From NCBI RefSeq assembly GCF_022870865.1, contig NZ_CP091508.1, positions 930,001 to 994,000 on the forward strand: a stretch of DNA of 64,000 nt, in the 5' to 3' direction. A program made the position numbers and the translations under genes. This document shows positions 29,223-39,364 of this stretch, in pieces (within the stretch, counting starts at the first letter, position 1; each line of letters begins with the position of its first letter). The stretch comes from Uruburuella testudinis. GTDB lineage: Bacteria > Pseudomonadota > Gammaproteobacteria > Burkholderiales > Neisseriaceae. Under the pieces are notes generated by a model. That model saw only the letters and a program-made list of their open reading frames with translations. It was not told the DNA's origin and made no database searches.

Positions 29223-29804
29223 TTAATTTTCCTGTGTGTCGTTATTGGCTGCAGGCAAAGGCCGGTTGTCGTTCAGCAATACTTTCAAGGTGAATTCCTG
29301 TGCATTGTCCACTTTTTTGATGCTCAGCAGCTCCGGCTGCATAAACAGGCCGGTGCTGGGGATGGAGCGCATAAACATGGCGATTTTATTGTCGCTCACG
29401 GCTTTGCCGCTGATGGTGTAAGTGTCTGGGCTTTCGACATGAACAGCCGTCAGATAGGCACCTTCGGGCATCAATACATTGAGGGTGTCGAGAATAGAGG
29501 CCGCCTGAAAACGTTTTTGTTGCAGCTCTTCAACTTTTTGCTTGCGAGCCAGAAAATCTTCTTTTTCTTCTTGCAGTTTTTTGATTTCCAACAGGTTTTT
29601 ATCGAGATTGGCGATTTCGGCAGTCAGCAGCCCGTTGCGCGCCTGTTGATTGCGGATGGCGCTGTTGATTGACAGGTAAGTTAGCACTACTAATCCCAGC
29701 CCTGCTATCAATGCCATCAGCATCAGTAATTTAAATTTCTGCTTCTTTTTTTGCCGGATTTCTTCCCGGTAGGGCAGAAGATTGATTTTGGTCAGTTCGA
29801 TCAT
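29223..29804 (-). CDS. pilN: Type IV pilus assembly protein PilN
   Basis: PilN's cytoplasmic N-terminus binds PilM: INLLPYREEIRQKKK (8-22) is the conserved PilM-binding motif. One membrane segment follows (about 26-47), then a coiled coil (about 55-100) and a periplasmic ferredoxin-like domain. The 193-residue length is normal. It starts 3 bases after pilM. Confidence 0.95.
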   Translation of the reverse strand: MIELTKINLLPYREEIRQKKKQKFKLLMLMALIAGLGLVVLTYLSINSAIRNQQARNGLLTAEIANLDKNLLEIKKLQEEKEDFLARKQKVEELQQKRFQAASILDTLNVLMPEGAYLTAVHVESPDTYTISGKAVSDNKIAMFMRSIPSTGLFMQPELLSIKKVDNAQEFTLKVLLNDNRPLPAANNDTQEN

Positions 29805-29807
29805 TTT

Positions 29808-30905
29808 TTATAATCCCCTTAATGCCAGCCCGAAAGCCAATGTCAGTGATGGTGCATCTATTTGTAGTTGTGATAAGTCTACTTTACTGCTTGCAGGCGC
29901 GTAGATTGCGGGGTGTACGCATTCAGTGGCAGTATTGGTTTGAGAGAAAATAGTTTCGGGCAGGCCGCTTTGCAACGAGGCATTGCCGGTCAGCATGATG
30001 TGCTTCACATTGGTAAATTGCTCGTTGGACTGTGTGGTGTAATAAAACTGGAGCACGCGCTGAATTTCTTGGGCCACCTGAATGTTGAAACGGTCGGCAA
30101 CCTGCATTTGATAATCAGAGGGTTTCTCGACGGCATTAATCATTTGGTCTGCTTTTTCTTCGGTAACCTGATAAGTGCGCTGGATAAGCTGATTGAGCTG
30201 CTCGTTGCTCACAGAAGTTTCCTGCTTGTAGAGGATTTGTCCGCTTTGCACAATCAGTGCATACATTTGCGTGGCATAAATGCCGAAGACGGCGATTTTT
30301 TCATTTGCCAGCTCGGGTGCATGTTGGTTGATCCAAAAAGAAAATGCGTTGTTTTGGGCAAATAAATCAACGTCCATCACGGAGAGCGGCAGACCTGCGG
30401 TTTCAAATAATTCGATGCGCGGCTCTACATCGTCTTTTTTGGCAGCCGCCAGCAGGATGTGCTGCCCGGCCGGGATGACCGACACACCGGTTACCTGATA
30501 GTCGTAATTTATCTCTTCGATCGGCGCAATTTGGGAAATTTCGAACTCGGCGAAATCTTCGAGGTCGAATTCTGTTTCTTTGGCGTTGTAAACAGTAGTT
30601 TCTACGGTGGCCAGGCTTTGCGGCAGCGCTGCGATAATATTTTTTGACGGGGTTTGCAGCTGCGTATACGAATGTTGCAGATATGCAACGAGCTGTTCGT
30701 AGTCTTGAATTTTATTGCCTTTGATTATATTTTTAGGCAACTTGGTAATAACGTATTTTTCTAATTGAATTTGGTTTAAACTACGGCCTGAAATCTGCAC
30801 CATTTTAATGGCATGTTGGCTGATGTCCACGCCGATTGCTGTACGCAGATTCATACTTGAAGAAGGCTTACTGCTTGTATTCTTTTGTTTTTTTGCAAAA
30901 GGCAT
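29808..30905 (-). CDS. pilM: Type IV pilus assembly protein PilM
   Basis: PilM is an actin-like cytoplasmic ATP-binding protein of the pilus platform. The 365-residue protein contains AIGVDISQHAIKMVQISG (about 23-40; first phosphate loop), ENAEFDLEDFAEFE-type segments and the late MLTGNASLQSGLPETI (about 305-320). The first ~18 residues are Lys/Ser-rich and variable. ATG 30905 is preceded by TAGGA. It is the first gene of pilMNOPQ and divergent from ponA, the standard neisserial arrangement. Confidence 0.95.
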   Translation of the reverse strand: MPFAKKQKNTSSKPSSSMNLRTAIGVDISQHAIKMVQISGRSLNQIQLEKYVITKLPKNIIKGNKIQDYEQLVAYLQHSYTQLQTPSKNIIAALPQSLATVETTVYNAKETEFDLEDFAEFEISQIAPIEEINYDYQVTGVSVIPAGQHILLAAAKKDDVEPRIELFETAGLPLSVMDVDLFAQNNAFSFWINQHAPELANEKIAVFGIYATQMYALIVQSGQILYKQETSVSNEQLNQLIQRTYQVTEEKADQMINAVEKPSDYQMQVADRFNIQVAQEIQRVLQFYYTTQSNEQFTNVKHIMLTGNASLQSGLPETIFSQTNTATECVHPAIYAPASSKVDLSQLQIDAPSLTLAFGLALRGL

Positions 30906-31055
30906 AATTTGCTTTTCCTACCGGGAATGTGAGCGACAATTTTTTATCCGTAACAGATTTTTTTTCGGTTTACACAGCCATAACGGCGGCTTGCCGAAAT
31001 CTTTTGTTATTTTACTTTATTTAATGCTTTTGATGGCAAAAATTATTACTTGGTC

Positions 31056-33449
31056 ATGATTAAAAAAATTATAACAACTTGTATTGGTTTGATATTGGGC
31101 TTGGCACTGTTTGCAGTGGGGCTGGTTGCGATTGCGATTTTGGTTACTTATCCGAAACTGCCTTCTCTGGATACTGTGCAGCACTACCAACCGAAAATGC
31201 CGCTTACCGTTTATTCTTCAGACGGCAAGTTAATCGGCATGTATGGAGAAGAGCGCCGCTCTTTTACCAAAATTAATGATTTCCCCCAGGTGCTGAAAGA
31301 TGCGGTTATCGCCGCTGAAGACAAACGGTTTTACGAGCATTGGGGTGTTGATGTGGCCGGTGTGGCGCGTGCGGTGCTCGGCAATATCAGCTCCGGCAGC
31401 GTGCAATCGGGTGCCAGCACCATCACCCAGCAGGTGGCCAAGAATTTTTATTTAAGCAGCGAGCGCACGTTTACGCGTAAGTTTAACGAAGCTTTACTGG
31501 CTTATAAAATCGAGCAGTCTTTAAGTAAAGATCAGATTCTCGAGCTTTATTTCAACCAGATTTATTTGGGGCAGCGCGCTTATGGTTTTGCAGCCGCCTC
31601 ACAGATTTATTTCAATAAAAACGTGAAAGATCTCACCTTGGCCGAAGCCTCTATTTTGGCCGGTCTGCCTAAAGCGCCTTCGGCATTCAACCCGATCGTC
31701 AATCCGGAGCGGGCGGCCTTGCGGCAGCAGTATATTTTGAACAATATGGTGGAATTGGGCATGATTTCTTCTCAGCAGCGCGCGCAGGCGTTGGCCGAGA
31801 AGCTGCATTATGAGCGCCATGTGCAAAAAATCGACCAAAGTGCGTTATATGTTGCTGAAATGGTGCGCCAAGAGTTGTATGAAAAATATGGTGAAGAGGC
31901 CTATACGCAAGGCTTCAAAGTGTATACCACGGTCAGCACCGAGCATCAGCGTGCAGCTACCGAAGCATTGAGAAAAGCATTGCGCAATTTCGACCGGGGC
32001 AGCCGCTATCGTGGTGCGGAACATTATCTGGACTTGGGTAAGGCCGAAGATGTTGAAGAAACTGTCAGCCAGTATTTGTCGGGATTGTATACCGTGGACG
32101 GAATGGTGCCGGCGGTGGTGTTGGATGCTTCCAAAAAAGGGGTGCAGATTCAGCTGCCTGATGGTGGGAAAGTTAGTTTGAATAGTGCGGCTTTGGGCTT
32201 TGCGGCGCGGGCAGTGAATAATAAGCAAATGAATGAGGCGCAAATCCGCAAAGGTGCGGTGATTCGCGTGAAAAAGAGCAGTAACGGGCGTTGGAATGTG
32301 GTGCAGGAGCCGTTATTGCAAGGTGCCTTGGTGGCTTTGGATGCTAAAACGGGCGCCGTGCGTGCGTTGGTCGGCGGTTATGATTTTCACAGCAAAACGT
32401 TTAATCGCGCCACTCAGGCACAGCGCCAGCCCGGTTCGTCATTCAAACCGTTTGTGTATTCGGCGGCTTTGGCCAAAGGCATGACGGTGGGTACCATGAT
32501 TAATGATGCGCCGTTGTCGCTGCCGGGCAAAGGCCCCAACGGAACCACGTGGAATCCGAAGAATTCAGACGGCCGTTACGCGGGCTACATCACTTTGCGC
32601 CAGGCATTGACGGCATCTAAAAACATGGTGTCGATTCGTATTTTGATGTCGATCGGCGTAGGTTATGCCCAGCAATATATCCAGCGCTTCGGCTTTAAGC
32701 CGTCTGAAGTACCGGCCAGCCTGTCGATGGCTTTGGGAACGGGTGTAACGACGCCTTTGAAAATGGCTGAAGGGTATGCAGTATTTGCCAACGGCGGATA
32801 TAAGGTGTCGTCTTATGTGATCGATAAAATTTATGACAGCCAAGGCCGATTGCGTGCACAAATGCAGCCTCTGGTGGCAAAAGAAAATGCACCGCAGGTG
32901 ATTGATCCACGCAATGCTTATATCATGTATAAAATGATGCAAGATGTGGTGCGGGTCGGCACGGCTTCACGAGCGAGGGCGCTTGGTCGCGCAGATATTG
33001 CCGGTAAAACCGGAACGACCAATGATAATAAAGATGCCTGGTTTGTCGGCTTTAATCCCAGTTTGGTTGCGGCGGTTTATATCGGCTACGACAAACCCCG
33101 CAGCATGGGGCGGGCAGGCTACGGCGGCACGATTGCTGTGCCGGTGTGGGTGGACTATATGCGTTTTGCACTCAACGGTATCAGCAGTAAGGGCATGGAA
33201 TCTCCTGATGGCGTGGTTAACCGCGGCGGGGAATATTATCTGAGAGAGCAGCAAACCACTAATCCGGCCTTGCCGCTGGACAACCGTTCGAGCAGGCCGG
33301 TGCGTTCTGATGAAATGGATAGCTCGGCCGCCGCCGGTGAATCAGACGGGCAGGGCGGCAGCGAGCAACAGCCTGCAACACCCACGCCCGCACCTTCGGC
33401 TCCGGTCAATGGCGGCGGTAATGCCGGACAGCTCGACTCGTTGTTTTAA
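31056..33449 (+). CDS. ponA: Penicillin-binding protein 1A
   Basis: This bifunctional peptidoglycan synthase of the inner membrane has 797 residues. A membrane anchor (about 5-30) is followed by the glycosyltransferase domain with catalytic Glu88 (AAEDKRFYEH) and GASTITQQVAKN. An OB-like region and the transpeptidase domain follow, with SSFK (461-464), SKN (about 515) and KTGTTND (about 650). The C-terminal ~60 residues are low-complexity Pro/Ala/Gly. ATG 31056 replaces an upstream TTG in frame. The first half of the transcript faces pilM across a 150-base divergent promoter region. Confidence 0.96.
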   Translation: MIKKIITTCIGLILGLALFAVGLVAIAILVTYPKLPSLDTVQHYQPKMPLTVYSSDGKLIGMYGEERRSFTKINDFPQVLKDAVIAAEDKRFYEHWGVDVAGVARAVLGNISSGSVQSGASTITQQVAKNFYLSSERTFTRKFNEALLAYKIEQSLSKDQILELYFNQIYLGQRAYGFAAASQIYFNKNVKDLTLAEASILAGLPKAPSAFNPIVNPERAALRQQYILNNMVELGMISSQQRAQALAEKLHYERHVQKIDQSALYVAEMVRQELYEKYGEEAYTQGFKVYTTVSTEHQRAATEALRKALRNFDRGSRYRGAEHYLDLGKAEDVEETVSQYLSGLYTVDGMVPAVVLDASKKGVQIQLPDGGKVSLNSAALGFAARAVNNKQMNEAQIRKGAVIRVKKSSNGRWNVVQEPLLQGALVALDAKTGAVRALVGGYDFHSKTFNRATQAQRQPGSSFKPFVYSAALAKGMTVGTMINDAPLSLPGKGPNGTTWNPKNSDGRYAGYITLRQALTASKNMVSIRILMSIGVGYAQQYIQRFGFKPSEVPASLSMALGTGVTTPLKMAEGYAVFANGGYKVSSYVIDKIYDSQGRLRAQMQPLVAKENAPQVIDPRNAYIMYKMMQDVVRVGTASRARALGRADIAGKTGTTNDNKDAWFVGFNPSLVAAVYIGYDKPRSMGRAGYGGTIAVPVWVDYMRFALNGISSKGMESPDGVVNRGGEYYLREQQTTNPALPLDNRSSRPVRSDEMDSSAAAGESDGQGGSEQQPATPTPAPSAPVNGGGNAGQLDSLF

Positions 33450-33510
33450 GTGCGGGCTTGTCTGAAGCGGAAGCAATAGTGCCCTCGGCTTGTTATGATG
33501 ATGTTGCAAG

Positions 33511-33536
33511 AGGCCGTCTGAATGTTCAGAGGGCCT
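33511..33536 (+). terminator. DUS-derived terminator after ponA
   Basis: AGGCCGTCTGAA (33511-33522) pairs with TTCAGAGGGCCT (33525-33536), a DUS with one changed base (C to G); the flanking AG/CT extend the stem. Confidence 0.6.
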
Positions 33537-33680
33537 CTAAATATTTTTACCCGGATCTTTATCTCACACTCATTTATCAAAGTATGCTAACTGTATTGGC
33601 TCACCTTGCCGCATTAATGGTACTGCTTTGGGCTTGCCTTCTGGTGGGCATGTTTTTGAACAGATATGCGCTAAAAAATA

Positions 33681-33706
33681 AAGCGCAGGCTGTAATGCCT
33701 GCGCTT
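33681..33706 (-). terminator. Rho-independent terminator of rpoD
   Basis: AAGCGCAGGC / GCCTGCGCTT, a 10-bp perfect stem with a 6-base loop. On the minus strand it is followed by TATTTTTT, and on the plus strand by TTTG. Confidence 0.88.
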
Positions 33707-33729
33707 TTTGTTACCGCTCGGATAAGGGC

Positions 33730-35688
33730 TTACTGTTTGTTTTCTTCACTGTCAAGGAAGCTTTTTAAGCGGTCGCTGCGGGTGGGGTGGCGCAGTTTGC
33801 GCAGGGCTTTGGCTTCGATTTGGCGGATACGCTCACGGGTAACGTCAAACTGTTTGCCCACTTCTTCCAGCGTATGATCAGTGTTCATGTCGATACCGAA
33901 ACGCATACGCAGCACTTTCGCCTCGCGCGGAGTCAGGCTTTCCAGTACGTCTTTGGTGACTTCGCGCAGGCTGGAATACATGGCCGCATCGGAAGGGGCG
34001 ACATTGTTGATGTCTTCGATAAAATCGCCCAAGTGCGAATCATCGTCATCACCAATCGGTGTTTCCATGGAAATCGGCTCTTTCGCAATTTTCATGATTT
34101 TGCGGATTTTGTCTTCCGGCATTTCCATCAGCTCGGCCAGTTTGGCAGAATCGGGTTCTTCGCCGGTTTCTTGCAGATATTGGCGTGAAATACGGTTCAT
34201 TTTGTTGATGGTTTCAATCATGTGCACCGGAATACGGATGGTGCGTGCCTGGTCGGCAATCGAGCGGGTAATGGCTTGGCGGATCCACCATGTGGCATAG
34301 GTTGAAAATTTGTAGCCGCGGCGGTATTCGAATTTGTCGACGGCTTTCATCAGGCCGATGTTGCCTTCCTGAATCAGATCGAGAAATTGCAAACCGCGGT
34401 TGGTGTATTTTTTGGCAATCGAAATCACCAGGCGCAAGTTGGCCTGAATCATTTCTTGCTTGGCAGCAGCGGTTTCTTTTTCGCTGATGACCATGTTTTT
34501 ATTGATGTCTTTGAGCTCTTCGATGGAAATTTGCATGTCTTTTTCCATAGCGGCAAGTTCGCTCTGTTTTTCAATAATGGCATGGCGGAAGCGGGTGAGT
34601 GCATCACTCCATACACGGCCTTTGGCAATTTCTGCCTCCACCCATTGCAAATCGGTCATATGGGGCAGGAAGTTGCCGATAAAGTAATCGCGATCCATAT
34701 GCACGCGGTTGAGGCAGATATCGCGTATTTCGCGTTCGAGTTTGCGGATGTTGTCAACACGGTCGCGCAAGTTGCTGCTCAATGATTCAATTTGGCGGGT
34801 GGCAAAACGCACTTCCAGCAGCTTAGAAGCAATGGCATCGCGATGCTCCAAATAAGCTTCGTGACGGCTGTGGTGTTTGCCCAGTGCGGCAACCATCCGG
34901 TCATAGTCTTCTTGAATGCGGCCGAAATGCTCGAGTACTTTTTGGCGCAGCTCTTCCAGATTGGTGGCGGCAATGGCTTCGGCATCTTCTTCTTCGTCGC
35001 TGTCTTCATCGCTGTCGGTTTCTTCATCGGCATCATCGCTGTTGCTCTCGGCTGCCGGTGCGTTGCTTTCGAGGTGGCCGAGACCCAATTCGTTCAGCAA
35101 TACTTCGTTGGGGTCGATAATGGCTTCTACGACTTCATCTACCTTGATTTCGTCATCACGGATGCGGCCGATTAATTCGAGAATTTCGGCAATCGAACCG
35201 GGGCAGGCAGAAATGGCCTGTACCATATTTTTTAGTGCGTTTTCGATTTTTTTGGCGATGATGATTTCATCTTCGCGGGTAAGCAGGTCTACTTGCCCCA
35301 TTTCGCGCATATACATGCGTACGGGGTCGGTTGTGCGGCCGAATTCGCTGTCGGCGCTTGATAAGGCGGCTTCCGCTTCAGCAACGGCATCGTCGTCGGT
35401 CATGTTGGCGGTGTTGTCGCTCATCAAGATGTCTTCAGCGTCCGGCGTGTGCTCGGTCACTTGAATGCCTAGGCCTGAAATCATGGTAACGATATTGTCG
35501 ATCTGCTCGGCATCAGACATGTCGTCGGGCAGGGCATCGTTGATTTCCGAATAGGTGATGTAGCCGCGCTCTTTGCCCATAATGATGAGCTGGCGCAAGC
35601 GCGCGCGTTGCTCTTCGATGGTCAGCGGGCGGTTGTCGTCTTGATCTTCGTGTTCGGTATCGTTTGCATTGGGATTTTGAATGGGCAT
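33730..35688 (-). CDS. rpoD: RNA polymerase sigma-70 factor
   Basis: The primary sigma factor; 652 residues from ATG 35688 (the longer frame to 35727 adds 13 non-conserved residues). Region 1.1 is near 25-90 and region 1.2 around [22 protein letters not shown]. An acidic non-conserved segment (Asp/Glu-rich, near residue 230) is followed by region 2 with [20 protein letters not shown] (2.3-2.4), region 3, and region 4.2 with the DNA-binding helix [25 protein letters not shown]. It is the last gene of the rpsU-yqeY-dnaG-rpoD stretch. Confidence 0.97.
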   Translation of the reverse strand: MPIQNPNANDTEHEDQDDNRPLTIEEQRARLRQLIIMGKERGYITYSEINDALPDDMSDAEQIDNIVTMISGLGIQVTEHTPDAEDILMSDNTANMTDDDAVAEAEAALSSADSEFGRTTDPVRMYMREMGQVDLLTREDEIIIAKKIENALKNMVQAISACPGSIAEILELIGRIRDDEIKVDEVVEAIIDPNEVLLNELGLGHLESNAPAAESNSDDADEETDSDEDSDEEEDAEAIAATNLEELRQKVLEHFGRIQEDYDRMVAALGKHHSRHEAYLEHRDAIASKLLEVRFATRQIESLSSNLRDRVDNIRKLEREIRDICLNRVHMDRDYFIGNFLPHMTDLQWVEAEIAKGRVWSDALTRFRHAIIEKQSELAAMEKDMQISIEELKDINKNMVISEKETAAAKQEMIQANLRLVISIAKKYTNRGLQFLDLIQEGNIGLMKAVDKFEYRRGYKFSTYATWWIRQAITRSIADQARTIRIPVHMIETINKMNRISRQYLQETGEEPDSAKLAELMEMPEDKIRKIMKIAKEPISMETPIGDDDDSHLGDFIEDINNVAPSDAAMYSSLREVTKDVLESLTPREAKVLRMRFGIDMNTDHTLEEVGKQFDVTRERIRQIEAKALRKLRHPTRSDRLKSFLDSEENKQ

Positions 35689-35847
35689 AAATATCTCGGT
35701 TAGTAAACGGTTACGGTTTTGCTGCACAGCCGCACAGGGCGCTTTGCAGTATGAATCCGGGCGTTTGAAAATGGAAACGGGTGTTCTGCGGTTGGTTCAA
35801 GACGACTCGGTTGCAGTGTGGGTATGTTTTCAGACGGCCGAATGTTG

Positions 35848-37629
<1,782 letters not shown>

Positions 37630-37637
37630 GAGTATGC

Positions 37638-37682
37638 CGACGGCCGTCTGAAAGGGTGTTATGGCTTTTCAGACGGCCTGAA
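37638..37682 (-). terminator. DUS inverted pair between yqeY and dnaG
   Basis: GGCCGTCTGAAA (about 37641-37653) and TTTTCAGACGGCC (about 37665-37678) form a stem inside the operon, 9 bases before the dnaG start. It may attenuate transcription into dnaG. Confidence 0.5.
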
Positions 37683-37684
37683 AA

Positions 37685-38131
37685 TTATGCGGTTAATGCG
37701 GCTTTGAGGTGTTTGTTGACTTCACCCATATCGGCTTTGCCGGCCAGTTTGCTTTTCAATACGCCCATCACTTTGCCCATGTCGGCCATGCCGGATGCGC
37801 CGGTTTCGGCTACAGCAGCAGCAACTTCGGCTTGGATTTCGGCTGCGGAAAGCATTTGCGGCAGATAGCGGTTGAGCACGTCGATTTCGGCATTTTCTTT
37901 GTCGGCCAAATCCTGACGGCCGGCATCGCTGTAGATTTGGGCGGAATCTTTGCGCTGTTTCACCATTTTGGTAATCAGCGAAATCACTTTGGCATCATCT
38001 GCTTCGGTGCGCTCATCCACTTCAAATTGTTTGATGGCGGCATTGACCAGGCGCACGGTGGAAAGGGTGGTGCTGTCTTTGGCGCGCATGGCGGTTTTCA
38101 TGTCTTCTGTGAGTTGGGCTTTGAGTGTCAT
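37685..38131 (-). CDS. yqeY: GatB/YqeY domain protein
   Basis: The 148-residue YqeY-family protein contains LTEDMKTAMRAKDSTTLSTVRLVNAAIK at the N-terminus and IDVLNRYLPQMLS plus MGKVMGVLKSKLAGKADM at the C-terminus. The fold matches the tRNA-binding tail of amidotransferase subunit GatB, but its function as a free protein is not settled. It commonly sits between rpsU and dnaG. Here it is separated from rpsU by over 800 bases containing repeats. Confidence 0.93.
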   Translation of the reverse strand: MTLKAQLTEDMKTAMRAKDSTTLSTVRLVNAAIKQFEVDERTEADDAKVISLITKMVKQRKDSAQIYSDAGRQDLADKENAEIDVLNRYLPQMLSAAEIQAEVAAAVAETGASGMADMGKVMGVLKSKLAGKADMGEVNKHLKAALTA

Positions 38132-38237
38132 GTTAGGATTCGCTTTCAGGTGTCAATACAACACGGTAGGGAAAATGGTGGTGCTTTGCAAAGATTTAAA
38201 GGGCAGTGGTTTCAGACGGCCTTCAATTCATCAAAAT

Positions 38238-38287
38238 AACGTTGCTGCGTTCACTTGCCTTGTCGGCTTATTGTTGTGAATGAGTTG
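38238..38287. repeat. Family-B repeat end
   Basis: CTTGCCTTGTCGGCTTATTG then TTGTGAATGAG, matching the family-B right end (compare 12233-12267). Confidence 0.4.
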
Positions 38288-38324
38288 GCATCTGTTTGAA
38301 AATAACCGGGCTGCATTGTTTCGC

Positions 38325-38487
38325 TAGGGTGTCCTGACAATTCAGAATTATTCAGATTTTTTGCGATAAAAGTGCAGATGCAAGGCAAAAAACGCAGCAA
38401 GATTGGACATCTTGCGAGGCTTTTTAACGCAGCAGATGCGTTTTCAGGGGCAAAATACACCCACAAATCGAATGGTCAGGATATCCT
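38325..38487. repeat. MITE-like TA-flanked element inside the rpsU-rpoD gene group
   Basis: 163-bp copy, TAGGGTGTCCTGACAATTCA to ATGGTCAGGATATCCTA, with the GCAAGAT / ATCTTGC centre. It lies between rpsU and yqeY. Confidence 0.78.
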
Positions 38488-38753
38488 AGAGCCTCCTGAT
38501 GTCGTTTATAAGGAGATTCTTGCTTCTGGCAATGCAGATGCCAAGTAAAAAAACACAGTAAGCTCTTGAGAAACGGTTTTTTTGCTTGGTATCGATGCGC
38601 AGCCGGTTTAATTTGTATGCCCCGTTTTCGGTTCGCTGTTTGGTCGGCTTATTTTTGTACAGGTTGTTACGGCTTATTTTCGGATAGAAAGGCAAAAACA
38701 CCGCAGGGCACGGCCTTGCGGTGTGTGTTGCTGCTATCAAGGCAAAGCCGTGA
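38488..38753. other. Decayed repeat sequence downstream of rpsU
   Basis: 38488-38570 (CTCCTGATGTCGTTTATAAGG ... GCAATGCAGATGCCAAG) is a damaged left arm of another MITE-like element. GTCGGCTTATTTTTGTACAGG near 38650 is a decayed family-B end. GGCAAAAACACCGCAGGGCA / TGCGGTGTG at 38690-38724 may form the rpsU terminator. No gene was found. Confidence 0.45.
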
Positions 38754-38966
38754 TTAATACATTTTCGGCGGCAGTTGTTGGCTGCGCAGGCGTTTTTGCA
38801 GGCGTTTGGCTGCGGCTGCTTTTTTGCGTTTGCGTTCGGTAGTCGGTTTTTCGTAAGCTTCGCGGGCGCGCAGCTCGGTCAGCAGGCCGGTTTTTTCTAC
38901 TGAGCGTTTGAAACGACGCATGGCAACTTCAAAGGGTTCATTCTCTTTTACGCGGATAGAAGGCAT
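38754..38966 (-). CDS. rpsU: 30S ribosomal protein S21
   Basis: The 70-residue protein ([27 protein letters not shown] ...) is S21, which helps mRNA binding at the 30S platform. The start is ATG 38966; the frame extends seven codons further, including a TTAACTTCC-complement RBS (GGAAGTTAA) that itself marks 38966 as the start. It heads the macromolecular synthesis gene group. A consensus promoter 213 bases upstream and a structured leader suggest regulated expression. Confidence 0.96.
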   Translation of the reverse strand: MPSIRVKENEPFEVAMRRFKRSVEKTGLLTELRAREAYEKPTTERKRKKAAAAKRLQKRLRSQQLPPKMY

Positions 38967-39172
38967 TTTAACTTCCTTAAATATCAAATCTTGGTTTGCT
39001 CGGCCGTGTGTTTTCAGACGGCCTGGTCATGGGGTTATGGTATCGCTGTTTTGCCGGGTGGTGGCAAGGGCGGGATACGCGCCGTGATGTAAACATCACC
39101 TCCTAACAAGGGCGGTTGTGCATTTGGCAGCCGCCGGAAATATTTTCAGCCGTATAATACGGCCGCTTTAAT
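38967..39172 (-). promoter_or_regulatory. Structured ~205-base leader of rpsU
   Basis: Between the predicted transcription start and rpsU the leader contains the palindrome CCGTATTATACGG (39150-39162), a GGCGG/CCGCC stem (39109-39133), an orphan AGGAGG (39104-39099) and the palindrome GTGATGTTTACATCAC (39084-39099). The AGGAGG is only 2 bases before an ATG, too close for normal initiation. A DUS follows at about 39013-39024. Confidence 0.5.
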
Positions 39173-39178
39173 CTGTGA

Positions 39179-39207
39179 ATTATCTTTGGTTTGGCATGGA
39201 TTGTCAA
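39179..39207 (-). promoter_or_regulatory. Consensus sigma-70 promoter of rpsU
   Basis: On the minus strand: TTGACA (39207-39202), a 17-base spacer, GATAAT (39184-39179). It is the best promoter match seen in the window. Confidence 0.75.
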
Positions 39208-39364
39208 GAAAATATGTGGGATGGTTTTGTGTGAGAAAGGCCGTCTGAAAATACACGGGACTTTACCGATATTAGATATTGCGAAATGGCTGCTTTCGGC
39301 TTTTGCGGTGTGCAAGCGGGCGCTGCCTGTGCCGGGTGTTTGTTTGTGATTTTTCAGACGGCCT

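Noticed and set aside
33458..33877. 139-residue plus-strand frame after ponA with a hydrophobic stretch
   Set aside because: It runs through the ponA and rpoD terminators and into the antisense of rpoD; the hydrophobic part (from about 33583) has no stop of its own before the terminator.
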